From Burkholderia ubonensis (GTDB lineage Bacteria; Pseudomonadota; Gammaproteobacteria; Burkholderiales; Burkholderiaceae), in contig NZ_CADFEB010000005.1 in assembly GCF_902833085.1 (NCBI RefSeq), positions 248,001-312,000 of the forward strand: 64,000 nt of DNA, written 5' to 3'. The position numbers were made by a program, and so were the translations under genes. The stretch's first letter is position 1. The number at the start of each line of letters is the position of its first letter. The notes beneath the pieces were generated by a model, which was given only the letters and a program-made list of their open reading frames with translations, did not search any database and was not told the origin of the DNA. Shown here in pieces: positions 35,660 through 45,897 of the stretch.

Positions 35660-37252
35660 TTACGCCTGCCCCTGGCTCGCGAGGAAGTCCTCGTAATTCC
35701 CGCCGAAGTCGGTCAGCGTGCCATGCGTGGTCACTTCGATGATCCGGTTCGCCAGCCCGCTCACGAACTCACGGTCGTGCGACACGAAGATCAGCGTGCC
35801 TTCGAACTTCTCGAGCGCGATCTGCAGCGACTCGATCGATTCCATGTCCATGTGGTTGGTCGGCTCGTCCATCAACAGCACGTTGTGGCGGCCGAGCATC
35901 AGCTTGCCCCAGATCATGCGGCCCTTCTCGCCGCCCGACAGCACCTTCACCGACTTCTTGATGTCGTCCGCCGAGAACAGCAGGCGGCCGAGCGTGCCGC
36001 GCACCATCGTCTCGTCGTCGCCGTCCTTGCGGTACTGGTCGATCCAGTCCATCAGCACGACGTCGTCCGGAAACTCCTCGTACGTATCCTGCGGCATGTA
36101 GCCGACGTTCGCGTTCTCGGACCACTTCACCGTGCCGTGGTCGAGCACGAGTGCGCCGAGCAGCGAGCGCAGCAGCGTCGTCTTGCCCGCACCGTTCTCG
36201 CCGATGATCGCGATGCGCTCGCCCGGCTGCACCGACAGGTTGAAGTTCTGGAAGATCGTGCGTTCGTACTTCTTCGTGATCTCTTCCGCGACGACCGCGA
36301 CGTTGTGCAGCTTCTTCTCGAACTCGAAGCGGATGAACGGGTTCTGGCGCGACGACGGCTTGAATTCCTCGATCTTGATCTTGTCGATCTGCTTCGCGCG
36401 GCTGGTCGCCTGGCGGGCCTTCGACTTGTTCGCCGAGAAGCGGCGCACGAAGTCCTGCAGTTCCGCGACGCGCTCCTTGGCGCGGGTGTTTGCCGCAGCC
36501 TGCCGCTCGCGCGCCTGCGCCGACGCGAGCATGTAGTCGTCGTAGTTGCCCGGCCAGACCTTCAGCGTGCCGAAGTCCATGTCGGCCATATGCGTGCACA
36601 CCGAGTTCAGGAAGTGACGATCGTGCGAGATGATGATCATCGTCGAGTTGTACTCGTTGAGCATGCTCTCCAACCAACGGATCGAGTTGATGTCGAGGTT
36701 GTTGGTCGGTTCGTCGAGCAGCAGCACGTCCGGCTTCGAGAACAGCGCCTGCGCGAGCAGCACGCGCAGCTTCCAGCCCGGCGCGACGTCGCTCATGGGG
36801 CCGGTGTGGAATTTCTCCTCGATGCCGATGCCGAGCAGCAGCGCGCCCGCGCGCGCCTCGGCGTCGTAGCCGCCGTACTCGGCGAACTTCGCCTCGAGTT
36901 CGGCCGCGTGCATGTAGTCGTCATCGGTCGCTTCGGGGTTCGCGTAGATCGCGTCGCGCTCGGTCATGGCGGCCCACATCTCGGTGTGGCCCATCATCAC
37001 GACGTCGAGCACGCGCACGTCTTCGTACGCGAACTGGTCCTGGCGCAGCTTGCCGAGGCGGACGTTCGGCTCGAGCGCGACGTTGCCGCCGCTCGGCTCC
37101 AGATCGCCGCCGAGGATCTTCATGAACGTCGACTTGCCGCAGCCGTTCGCGCCGATCAGGCCATAGCGATTGCCCTCGCCAAATTTGACCGAGATGTTCT
37201 CGAACAGGGGCTTCGGCCCGAATTGCATCGTGATATTGGCAGTAGAAAGCAC
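35660..37252 (-). CDS. ybiT: ABC-F family ribosome-associated ATPase (YbiT-like)
   Basis: A 530-residue soluble protein with two ABC ATPase domains and no membrane segments. First domain: Walker [10 protein letters not shown] and [10 protein letters not shown]. Second: GENGAGKTT, signature VLSGGEKGR and [10 protein letters not shown]. The linker between them (~residues 240-310) is charged and helical ([18 protein letters not shown]), the P-site tRNA interaction motif of ABC-F factors. The N-terminus [20 protein letters not shown] matches the YbiT subgroup. ABC-F proteins act on the ribosome E site; the exact role of YbiT is unsettled. Confidence 0.92.
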   Translation of the reverse strand: MLSTANITMQFGPKPLFENISVKFGEGNRYGLIGANGCGKSTFMKILGGDLEPSGGNVALEPNVRLGKLRQDQFAYEDVRVLDVVMMGHTEMWAAMTERDAIYANPEATDDDYMHAAELEAKFAEYGGYDAEARAGALLLGIGIEEKFHTGPMSDVAPGWKLRVLLAQALFSKPDVLLLDEPTNNLDINSIRWLESMLNEYNSTMIIISHDRHFLNSVCTHMADMDFGTLKVWPGNYDDYMLASAQARERQAAANTRAKERVAELQDFVRRFSANKSKARQATSRAKQIDKIKIEEFKPSSRQNPFIRFEFEKKLHNVAVVAEEITKKYERTIFQNFNLSVQPGERIAIIGENGAGKTTLLRSLLGALVLDHGTVKWSENANVGYMPQDTYEEFPDDVVLMDWIDQYRKDGDDETMVRGTLGRLLFSADDIKKSVKVLSGGEKGRMIWGKLMLGRHNVLLMDEPTNHMDMESIESLQIALEKFEGTLIFVSHDREFVSGLANRIIEVTTHGTLTDFGGNYEDFLASQGQA

Positions 37253-37418
37253 GGCAGATCCCGTTAAGAGGTAATCGACGGAAAACCGGGTATTTTAGCA
37301 GGAGTCGGTGAATCGCTGGGTCACACCGCGTCCGGCTGCCGGATAAACGGGGGCGTATCGCAATTTCCGCGGGGGCGGCAGCCGGCGCCGCAGGCGTCGC
37401 GGCCGCCGTGCGCGCCCG

Positions 37419-39683
37419 TCATTTGCCGACCTTCGCCGACACCTTCGTCGGCGTCTTCAGCTGCGCGAACAGCTCGCTGCACGGCACGTCCTTGTTGTTG
37501 CTCGGCGCGATCAGCGGGATCAGCGCGGCCAGCGGGTTGATCAGCCCGAGGCCGACCATCGCGCCGGCGCGCAACGCGAGCGCGCCCGCATCGACGCCGA
37601 CGTCCGGATTCTTGAACGTGCCCTTCACGTACAGCGGCGAGCGCAGCGAGAAGATCCGGAAGCCCTTCGTGTGCGGATGGACCTTCAGGTTCATCGATTC
37701 GTCGCGCAGGCTGATCGGGCCGTCGACGTTGATCAGCGCATCGTCGGTGTCGAGCGCAAACACCTTCGTGTCGAGCACGCCGTTGGTCGCCTGGAAATCG
37801 ACCGCCGCGCAGTTGATCTTCACGTCGCGGCCGCCGAACAGCTTCTCGTAGACGACGTTCGCGACGTTCAGGCCGGCCGCTTCCATCAGCAGCCGGCTGA
37901 TCGCGCCGTTGGTCACGATCGCCTTCACCTCGCCGTTCGACGTCGCGGCGAGCGCGGCCGGCGAGTTGCCGGTCGCGGACAACGACGCATCGCCGTTGAT
38001 CTCGCCGAGCGCCGACTGCATCACCTTCTGCGTCGGGAACAGCTGCTTGAGCTTCAGGTGCCGCGCGGCGACCGTGAAGCGGCCCTTGAGCGGCGCGCCG
38101 CTGCCGTCGAGATGCGCGGTCGTCGCGAGCGAGCCGCCCGCGACACCGAACTTCAGCGGCTCGAACGACAGCACACCGTCCTGCATCACGACGTGCGTGT
38201 ACAGGTCGGTGATCGGCAGGTCAGCGCTCTTGATCAGCTTGCGGCCGGTGAACTTGACGTCCGCGTCGAGCGCGCGCCAGCGGTCGGTGCGGAACGCCTC
38301 GACCGGCAGCACGCGGCCTGCAGGCTGGCGCGTCGTGTCGCCGCGCTGCGCCTTGCTCGCGGCGGTGTCCGCGCCGATCACCGGCGCGAGGTCGGCGAAG
38401 CGCAGCAGGTTCGACACGAGCTCGCCCGACAGCAGCGGACGCGGCTCGCGCTGCGCATAGGCGAGCGTGCCGCTCAGGTCGCTGCCGCCGACCCGGCCGT
38501 TGAAGTTCTCGTAGCGGAACGTGCTCGCGTGCGGCTTGAAGTTGCCGATCAGGCGCCCTTCGGTCGCATAGGGCGGCGTGTCCGGCAGCGTGATGCCGGT
38601 CAGCGCATACAGGTGCGACATCGTCGTGCCCTGCAGCCACAGGCGCAGGTCGATCGCGGCCAGTTGACGCGGATCGGTCAGCGTGCCGACGATCGCGAGG
38701 CGCGTGTCGCCCGCCTTCAGGTCGGCCTGCAGCGGGAACGGCCGCGACGCATCCTCGAGCGCGAGCACGCCGCCGAGCTTGCCGGTGCCGCTGATCGGCA
38801 CGCCCTTGTAGCGGCCGTCGACCTTCACGCCGAATGCGTACGCGGGGCCGGCCGCCTTGGCGGTCGCGCGGGCGCCGCTCGCGCCGGAAACCGACGCGAC
38901 CGCCGCGGTGGACGATGCCTGCGTCGCGGACGAAGCCGCCGGCGTGGATGACGCGTCTGCCGCACTTGCCGCCTGCGCGGCAGACGCGCCCGACGCCGCC
39001 TCGGCGCTCGCCTTCGCGCTCAACTGCGCGGCGCCATGCTTGCCGACGCGCTGCGCCGACGCCGCACGCGACGTTTCCTCCTGCTCCTTCATCACGTCGC
39101 CGAGCGGAATCGGCTGGCCGAGCGTGTCGATCGCGATCGTCAGGTCGGCCTTCGTGATCGCGTCGTGATACGTGACCATGCCCTTCGCGAAGCCGAAGCT
39201 GTCGAGCCGCACCTTCCACGGCGACGGCTGGTTCGACTGCTTGAACTGGAAGGTCCACGTGTTGCGGCCGTCGGCGAGCCGTTCGAGATCCACCGCGGGA
39301 TTGACGACGTCGATCGACGGAATGACGATTTCATGCGCAAGCAGCGGCAGGATCGCGAGATCGAAATGCGCGGCGTCGAGCGTGACGAACTTCGGCGCCT
39401 TCGCCCAGTCGGGGTTGCCGATTTCGATTCGTGTCGCGGAGAGGCTCGGCCACGGCACCCACGCGCGCCAGCCGGTTTCGCCGTCGGGGCGGCGCCAGTC
39501 GACCCTGAGGTCGCCGTTGATCGCGAACGGGCGGCCGAGCGCCGCGCTCACCTGTTCGTTGACCCACGGTTTCACGTGGTTCCAGTCGAACGTGTAGACA
39601 AACACGCCGGCCGCCGCGATCACGACCGCGACGATGCCGACGATCCATGCAGCCGATTTGCCGATGGCTCGAGTAAGCGTCAT
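37419..39683 (-). CDS. AsmA family inner-membrane protein
   Basis: A 754-residue envelope protein: N-terminal membrane anchor (about residues 12-33), the AsmA domain starting FDWNHVKPWVNEQVSAALGR and a long beta-rich periplasmic body ending with the AsmA_2 region (LSATGNSPAALAATSNGEVK; GGRDVKINCAAVDFQATNG). AsmA-like proteins bridge the periplasm and are implicated in phospholipid traffic to the outer membrane. Around residues 200-285 there is a low-complexity Ala/Ser/Thr-rich insert, absent from most relatives. It is divergent from the FetAB pair with about 160 bases between. Confidence 0.9.
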   Translation of the reverse strand: MTLTRAIGKSAAWIVGIVAVVIAAAGVFVYTFDWNHVKPWVNEQVSAALGRPFAINGDLRVDWRRPDGETGWRAWVPWPSLSATRIEIGNPDWAKAPKFVTLDAAHFDLAILPLLAHEIVIPSIDVVNPAVDLERLADGRNTWTFQFKQSNQPSPWKVRLDSFGFAKGMVTYHDAITKADLTIAIDTLGQPIPLGDVMKEQEETSRAASAQRVGKHGAAQLSAKASAEAASGASAAQAASAADASSTPAASSATQASSTAAVASVSGASGARATAKAAGPAYAFGVKVDGRYKGVPISGTGKLGGVLALEDASRPFPLQADLKAGDTRLAIVGTLTDPRQLAAIDLRLWLQGTTMSHLYALTGITLPDTPPYATEGRLIGNFKPHASTFRYENFNGRVGGSDLSGTLAYAQREPRPLLSGELVSNLLRFADLAPVIGADTAASKAQRGDTTRQPAGRVLPVEAFRTDRWRALDADVKFTGRKLIKSADLPITDLYTHVVMQDGVLSFEPLKFGVAGGSLATTAHLDGSGAPLKGRFTVAARHLKLKQLFPTQKVMQSALGEINGDASLSATGNSPAALAATSNGEVKAIVTNGAISRLLMEAAGLNVANVVYEKLFGGRDVKINCAAVDFQATNGVLDTKVFALDTDDALINVDGPISLRDESMNLKVHPHTKGFRIFSLRSPLYVKGTFKNPDVGVDAGALALRAGAMVGLGLINPLAALIPLIAPSNNKDVPCSELFAQLKTPTKVSAKVGK

Positions 39684-39845
39684 GGCGGTTCCGTTGTTGT
39701 TCTCGATGCATGTCGCGCCATGCCGGGCCGCTTGCGTGTTGCGTGGACGAACGGCGCACGACACCCGCGCGAGCTTTTCGCTGGGTATTATGACGCACGC
39801 TTGCGCGCCGCTTCGGCGCCATTAACGCTTTTTTTCATTTGTGAC

Positions 39846-40540
<695 letters not shown>

Positions 40541-40544
<4 letters not shown>

Positions 40545-41344
40545 ATTCCGTCCTGCAGGATCTGAGCCTCGTCGACGTCGGCATCGCGGCGGCGCTCGTC
40601 GCGGTCAACGGTGCGATCTCGGCCGCGCTGTCGCTCGGGCTCGGCCGCCAGCTCGCGCTCGCCGCGGTGCGCACCGTCGTGCAGCTGCTCGCGATCGGCT
40701 ATGTGCTCGGCTGGGTGTTCGGGCATGCGCACTGGTACGTCGTGCTGCCGCTCACCGCGCTGATGACGCTGATCGCCGGCTTCGCGGGCGCCGGCCGCGG
40801 CAAGCGCACCTATCGCGGGCAGCGCGTCGACAGCATCCTGTCGATCTGGGCCAGCAGCTGGATCGTCGCGGCGATCGGCCTGTTCGTCGTGATCCGCATT
40901 CATCCGTGGTACGCGCCGCAGTATGCGATCCCGATTCTCGGGATGATCCTCGGCAATACGCTGACCGGCGTGTCGCTCGGCGTCGAGCGGATGACCGAGG
41001 AGCTCACCGCGCGCCGCGACCGCGTGGAAACGGCGCTCGCGTTAGGCGCGACGCGCTGGGAAGCCGCGCAGGACGCCGCGCGCCAGGCCGTGCGCGCCGG
41101 CATGCTGCCGACGCTCAACCAGATGGCCGTCGTCGGCGTCGTCAGCCTGCCGGGCATGATGACCGGCCAGGTGCTGGCCGGCCAGTCGCCGCTGCAGGCC
41201 GTGCGCTATCAGATCGTCATCATGTTCCTGATCGCCGCGGCGTCCGCGCTCGGCACGGTCGGCGCGGTGCTGCTGACCTATCGGCGGCTGTTCTCCGCCG
41301 ATCATCGCTTCCTCGCCGCGCGGCTCGAAGAACGCGCGCATTGA
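40541..41344 (+). CDS. fetB: FetB-type ABC exporter permease (iron export family)
   Basis: A 267-residue inner-membrane protein with about six to seven helices and the UPF0014/FetB signatures GAISAALSLGLGRQLALAAV, GMILGNTLTGVSLG, ERVETALALGATRWEAA-like loop and GVVSLPGMMTGQVLAGQSPL. Coupled to the ATPase by an ATGA overlap. Ends with the convergent lysozyme-inhibitor gene 17 bases away. Confidence 0.88.
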
Positions 41345-41361
41345 CATGCATCGGCGTGCCG

Positions 41362-41832
41362 CTAACGCGCGCGCCGCTTGCCGAGCGCCTGCCGCAGCGC
41401 GGCGAGCACGTCGGCGTCGGGCGCCAGCGCGTCGACCGACGCGACGAGCCGCACCGCGCGCGGCGTCGTCACGTAGGCCTGCGCGCCGACATAGCTGCCG
41501 CTGCCGGCCGAGCGCGTCGTCACGACGAGCGCCTGCGGCGCCCGCGCGCCGAGGTCGGCCGTGAACGCGTCGGCGATCGTGCCGTCGCGCGGATGCAGCA
41601 CGCCTGCCACGTAGTCGTCGGTGTCGAAGCCGGGCGCGGCGTGCGCGGTCGAGTACACGCGCACCGCGTAGCTGCCGGTCGAGCACGGCTCGAGCGCGCC
41701 GCTCGACACGACGGCCGTCTGTTGCCGCGACGGCAACGCGACCTTCTTCACGAAGCTGCAGTCGTCGGCCGCATGCGCCGGCGCGGCGACGAGTACAGCG
41801 CCGGCGAGCAGCGCGCGCATTCGGTCTTTCAT
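41362..41832 (-). CDS. PliI-type lysozyme inhibitor-like periplasmic protein
   Basis: A 156-residue protein with a Sec signal (AAPAHA, cleavage about residue 21). The mature domain resembles the PliI family of inhibitors of invertebrate-type lysozyme: LPSRQQTAVVSSGALEPCST, GSYAVRVYS, LHPRDGTI and the loop RSAGSGSYVGAQAY. The two cysteines (DDCSF, EPCST) could form a disulfide. Such inhibitors protect peptidoglycan against host or grazer lysozyme. The family match is from motif memory, so it is moderately confident. Confidence 0.65.
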   Translation of the reverse strand: MKDRMRALLAGAVLVAAPAHAADDCSFVKKVALPSRQQTAVVSSGALEPCSTGSYAVRVYSTAHAAPGFDTDDYVAGVLHPRDGTIADAFTADLGARAPQALVVTTRSAGSGSYVGAQAYVTTPRAVRLVASVDALAPDADVLAALRQALGKRRAR

Positions 41833-41964
41833 CGGGATTCCGTTCGGAGACTGGGGGTAATGCCGGGGAGGATAACGTGACGCCGGCGTGACGTCACGCC
41901 GGCGGTCACGAGCGCAGCGTCGCGCGACCGTTTCGTGTCACGCCGCGCTGCGCCCACGCACCGT

Positions 41965-42516
41965 TCAGCGCTTGATCGACACCGCCACCTTCGTGCCGTC
42001 GCTCATCGTGACGGTTTTCGATCCGCCGTTGGACGAGATCGTCAGCCACTTCACCTGGCTCACCGACACGACGTTCGGGCACAGCAGCGACTTGCCGCCG
42101 ACCGTCACGCTGCGCGTGCCTTTCGGCGCGGCCGCCTGGAAGCTCATCTGCACGTTCGCCATCCCCTTCGCGTCGATCGACGGCGCGAGCCGGACCTGCG
42201 TCTGCCGGACCATCGCGCCGTTCGCGTCGCGCGGCAGGCTGCCGGCGTTCGGACATTCGTCCGGCATCGCGACCGCGCCATCGGGCGGCACCGATTTCCA
42301 GTTGAAGTCGTCCGTCTCGCCCGAGCGGATCTTGCGCGTCTCCTGCGTACTGCCGAACGTCTTCGAATCGACCTTGACGGTGTATTCGAGCTGCCCGGTA
42401 CCGCCGCCCTTCAGGCTGCCCTTGACCGGCGGCGCCGCGAACACGCTGGCGCTGACGCACGCCGCCGCGAACGCGATCGACCACGATGCGGCGACCGACA
42501 CACTGCGTTGGCTCAT
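41965..42516 (-). CDS. Periplasmic protein of unknown function
   Basis: A 183-residue protein with a Sec signal to about residue 28 (SASVFA). The mature part is beta-rich and polar with two cysteines (PDECPNAG and KSLLCPNVV) and repeated hydrophobic-alternating strands. A strong ribosome site (AAGGAGGT) sits a few bases before the ATG at 42516, suggesting high expression. I do not recognise a characterised family. Confidence 0.75.
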   Translation of the reverse strand: MSQRSVSVAASWSIAFAAACVSASVFAAPPVKGSLKGGGTGQLEYTVKVDSKTFGSTQETRKIRSGETDDFNWKSVPPDGAVAMPDECPNAGSLPRDANGAMVRQTQVRLAPSIDAKGMANVQMSFQAAAPKGTRSVTVGGKSLLCPNVVSVSQVKWLTISSNGGSKTVTMSDGTKVAVSIKR

Positions 42517-42673
42517 GCTGACCTCCTTGTTTTGCGGCGCTGGCGCGCGCCGCGCGGTTTTCGATGCATGATGCGCTGCCAGTCTACCGCCAAGCGGCCC
42601 GCCATGCGCCACGATCGCATCGGGTGTTACCCCGCTTGCGCTCGCCGCGCATGCCGTGCGTCCGATGCCGCGC

Positions 42674-43693
42674 TCAGAAGCCGCTCAGCACCAGCTTGCC
42701 GATCGCGCGCCCCGCCTCCAGCAGCCGATGTGCGCGCCGCACGTTGTCCGCGTTGATCGGGCCCAGGTGCTCGCCGAGCGTCGTGCGCAGCACGCCGTCG
42801 TCGACGAGCCGCGCGACTTCGGTCAGCAGCTTGTGCTGCTCGATCATGTCCGGCGTCTCGAACATCGCGCGCGTGAACATGAATTCCCAGTGAAACGCGG
42901 CGCTCTTCGTCTTCAGCAGCTCGACCGGAATCGGCTTCGCATTCTCGACGATCGTGCAGATGCCGCCCTGCGGCCGGATCACCTCGGCCGCCGCCGGGAA
43001 GTGCCGGTCGGTATCGTTGAAGATCAGCACGTAGTCGACCTGCGGGTGGCCCGCATCGCGCAGCTGCGCGGGCAGGTCGCCGAAGTGGTCGACGGCCTGG
43101 TCGGCGCCGAGCGCGCGCACCCACTGCACCGATTCGGGCCGCGACGCGGTCGCGATCACGTGCAGCTTGCCGAGCGTCTTCGCGAGCTGGATCGCGATCG
43201 AGCCGACCCCGCCCGCGCCGCCGATGATCAGCACCGACTTGCCCGCGTCCGCGCCCTGCGGCGACACGCGCAGCCGGTCGAACAGCGCTTCCCACGCGGT
43301 CAGCGCGGTGAGCGGCAGCGCGGCGGCCGCCGCGAAGTCGAGCGTGCGCGGCTTCAGCGCGGCGATGCGCTCGTCGACCGCGTGGTATTCGCTGTTCGCG
43401 CCCGGCCGCGTGATGCTGCCCGCGTAGAACACCTCGTCGCCCGGCCGGAACAGCGTCACGTCCGCGCCGACCGCGACGACCGTGCCGGCGGCGTCCCAGC
43501 CCAGCACGCGCGGCGCGGCTTCGACCTGCGGCTTCGGCGCGCGCACCTTGGTGTCGACCGGATTCACGGAAATCGCCTCGACCTTCACGAGCAGGTCGCG
43601 CGGGCCCGGCACGGGCTGCGGCAGCTCGACGTCGAGCAACGCCTGCGGATCGTCGATCGGCAGGTAACGGGTCAGTCCAACGGCTTTCATCAT
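42674..43693 (-). CDS. NADPH:quinone reductase-type zinc-family alcohol dehydrogenase
   Basis: A 339-residue medium-chain dehydrogenase/reductase. GroES-like N-terminal domain (VKVEAISVNPVDTKVRAPKP) and Rossmann domain with IIGGAGGVGSIAIQLAK. The catalytic-zinc cysteine/histidine set of true alcohol dehydrogenases is absent, which places it in the quinone oxidoreductase group. Two consecutive ATG codons (43693, 43690) start it. It is divergent from a LysR gene 122 bases away, which probably regulates it. Confidence 0.87.
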   Translation of the reverse strand: MMKAVGLTRYLPIDDPQALLDVELPQPVPGPRDLLVKVEAISVNPVDTKVRAPKPQVEAAPRVLGWDAAGTVVAVGADVTLFRPGDEVFYAGSITRPGANSEYHAVDERIAALKPRTLDFAAAAALPLTALTAWEALFDRLRVSPQGADAGKSVLIIGGAGGVGSIAIQLAKTLGKLHVIATASRPESVQWVRALGADQAVDHFGDLPAQLRDAGHPQVDYVLIFNDTDRHFPAAAEVIRPQGGICTIVENAKPIPVELLKTKSAAFHWEFMFTRAMFETPDMIEQHKLLTEVARLVDDGVLRTTLGEHLGPINADNVRRAHRLLEAGRAIGKLVLSGF

Positions 43694-43815
43694 GCGGCTC
43701 CTTGCAGGGGATCGATCGGGCCGCGACGGCGGCCCTGTGACACCGCATCGTAGGCCGCGCGATCATTCGCGAAAACCGCTATATTTCCTGAAACATTTTC
43801 TTGAATTTCCGAAGA

Positions 43816-44757
43816 ATGGCATCACCCCCCATTCCCGCCCCCGACAAGCCGCTCGACCTGCTCGACGTCGGCCTGTTCGTGCGCGCGGCGCTGCTCGCGA
43901 ACGTGACCGCCGCCGGCCGCGAGTTCGGCGTATCCGCCGCGGTCGCGAGCGCGCGCATCGCGCAGCTCGAACGCCAGCTCGGCGCCCGCCTGCTGCATCG
44001 CACTACGCGCCGCATCAGCCTCACGCAGGACGGCGAGATCTTCATGGCGCGCGCCGAGGCGCTGCTCGCCGCCGCCGACGCCGCGCGCGCGTCGGTCGGC
44101 CACGGCCGCACCGAGCCGTACGGGCGCCTGAAGGTGTCGATGTCGTCGTCGTTCGGCCGCCAGCACGTCGCGCCGGTGATCCCTGCCTTCCTGCGCCGCT
44201 ACCCGTCGGTGTCACTCGACCTGCGGCTGTCCGACGAGATCGTCGACCTGGTCGACGAAGGCATCGACGTCGCGATCCGGCTCGGCGCGCTGAAGGATTC
44301 GACGCTGGTCGCGCGCAAGCTCGCCGCGAACCGCCGCGTCGTGTGCTGCTCGCCCGCCTATCTCGCCGAGCACGGCGCGCCGCGCCATCCGGCCGATCTC
44401 GCGCAGCACGAATGCGTGATCCTCGGCGACCAGCGCGACTGGTCGTTCGTCACGCCGCAGGGGCCGCTCACGGTGCGCGTCGGCGGCCGGCTCGTCGCGA
44501 GCAACGGCGAGGCAATCCGCGAAGCGCTCGTCGACGGCTTCGGGATCGCGATCAAGTCGACCTGGGACGTCGCGCCCCAATTGGCGCGCGGTGCGCTCGT
44601 CACCGTGCTCGACGACTACCCGCTCGCCGACGAAGTCGCGATCTGGGCCGTCTACCCGAGCCGCGCGCACGTGCCGCTGAAGACGCTCGCGTTCATTGCG
44701 TTTCTCGCCGGGCATTTCGGTGATCCGCCTTACTGGGATCGGGCGGATGCACGATAG
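43816..44757 (+). CDS. LysR family regulator, divergent from the oxidoreductase gene
   Basis: A 313-residue LysR-type protein: winged HTH in residues ~15-75 (TAAGREFGVSAAVASARIAQ, then LGARLLHRTTRRISLT) and a periplasmic-binding-like effector domain beginning GRLKVSMSSSFGRQHVAPVI. ATG at 43816 is used; a TTG at 43801 is in frame. The 122-base divergent spacer is AT-rich with repeated TTTC/GAAA elements, the usual place for a LysR site that controls the quinone reductase. Confidence 0.9.
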   Translation: MASPPIPAPDKPLDLLDVGLFVRAALLANVTAAGREFGVSAAVASARIAQLERQLGARLLHRTTRRISLTQDGEIFMARAEALLAAADAARASVGHGRTEPYGRLKVSMSSSFGRQHVAPVIPAFLRRYPSVSLDLRLSDEIVDLVDEGIDVAIRLGALKDSTLVARKLAANRRVVCCSPAYLAEHGAPRHPADLAQHECVILGDQRDWSFVTPQGPLTVRVGGRLVASNGEAIREALVDGFGIAIKSTWDVAPQLARGALVTVLDDYPLADEVAIWAVYPSRAHVPLKTLAFIAFLAGHFGDPPYWDRADAR

Positions 44758-44984
44758 ACGGCGCGCGTGGCCGGTGCGGGCCGGCTCCGGGGGCGCGCGT
44801 GAGTGAGCCCGACTGCCCGCCCGCGATCGCCGCGTGCCGCCGTCCGGCACCCGAGCCGCACCGACCGGCTACAATGTTGCGTTTGCGGCGCAGCCGCCCG
44901 CCGCCGGCATCGGGCGGCCCGGTTCGGCGTCCGCAGGCGGCCACGGCCGCCCACGCATTCCATTCGCATTCCAACCCATCCGTC

Positions 44985-45830
44985 ATGATTCAGAATCTCG
45001 TCATCCAGAGCGTCGCGCCGTTGTCGGACGCGCATCACAAACCGTTGCTCGCGCTGGCGCGCGGCGCCCGCGTCGTGCAGGTCGACGAGCACGCGCTGCG
45101 CATCGAGGGCGCCAACCCGGCGCAGCGGCCCGACATCGACGTGTATTGCGGCACGCACGCGCTCGACTTCGCGTTCGTCGACGCCGGCCGCACGCTGCGC
45201 GACTTCGGGCTCGTCGTGATGGACATGGATTCGACGCTGATCACGATCGAATGCATCGACGAGATCGCGGATTTCTGCGGCCTGAAGGCGGAGGTGGCGG
45301 CGATCACCGAGGCGTCGATGCGCGGCGAGATCCGCGATTTCAACGAAAGCCTGACGCGCCGCGTCGCGCTGCTCGCCGGCCTCGACGCGCAGGCGCTCGA
45401 GCGCGTGTATGACGAGCGGCTGCGGCTGTCGCCGGGCGCGGAAACGATGCTCGCCGGCGCGAAGGCCGCCGGCCTGAAGACGCTGCTCGTGTCGGGCGGC
45501 TTCACGTTCTTCACCGAGCGCCTGAAGACGCGGCTCGGCCTCGACTTCGCGCACGCGAACACGCTCGAGATCGTCGACGGCAAGCTGACCGGGAAAGTGA
45601 TCGGCGAGATCGTCAACGCCGACGTGAAGGCGCGCATGCTGCGCGACACGTGCGCGGCGCTCGGCATCGCGCCGAGCCGCGCGATCGCGATGGGCGACGG
45701 CTCGAACGACCTGAAGATGATGGCGGAAGCCGGCCTGTCGGTCGCCTTCCGTGCGAAGCCGATCGTGCGCGACGCGGCGACGGTCGCGTTCGATCACGTC
45801 GGCCTCGACGGCCTGCTGCGCCTGTTCTGA
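44985..45830 (+). CDS. serB: Phosphoserine phosphatase
   Basis: A 281-residue HAD-superfamily enzyme catalysing the last step of serine synthesis. An N-terminal ~75-residue regulatory stretch precedes motif I DMDSTLITIE (nucleophile Asp and acid Asp). Motif II is LLVSGGFTFF and motifs III/IV include AMGDGSNDLKMM. The closing segment GLSVAFRAKPIVRDAA is typical of SerB. A strong terminator hairpin follows. Confidence 0.95.
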   Translation: MIQNLVIQSVAPLSDAHHKPLLALARGARVVQVDEHALRIEGANPAQRPDIDVYCGTHALDFAFVDAGRTLRDFGLVVMDMDSTLITIECIDEIADFCGLKAEVAAITEASMRGEIRDFNESLTRRVALLAGLDAQALERVYDERLRLSPGAETMLAGAKAAGLKTLLVSGGFTFFTERLKTRLGLDFAHANTLEIVDGKLTGKVIGEIVNADVKARMLRDTCAALGIAPSRAIAMGDGSNDLKMMAEAGLSVAFRAKPIVRDAATVAFDHVGLDGLLRLF

Positions 45831-45837
45831 AATCAAA

Positions 45838-45868
45838 ACGCCGGCGCGACCTCGGGTCACGCCGGCGT
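45838..45868. terminator. Terminator between serB and the convergent MetC-like gene
   Basis: ACGCCGGCG (45838-45846) pairs with CGCCGGCGT (45860-45868), and the loop itself holds GACC-TCG-GGTC, giving a nearly continuous stem. An A-run precedes it, so the leftward transcript ends in T residues: good for the convergent MetC-like gene too. Confidence 0.7.
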
Positions 45869-45897
45869 CTAGCCTATCCGCCCTCTGCGAGCGCCGC

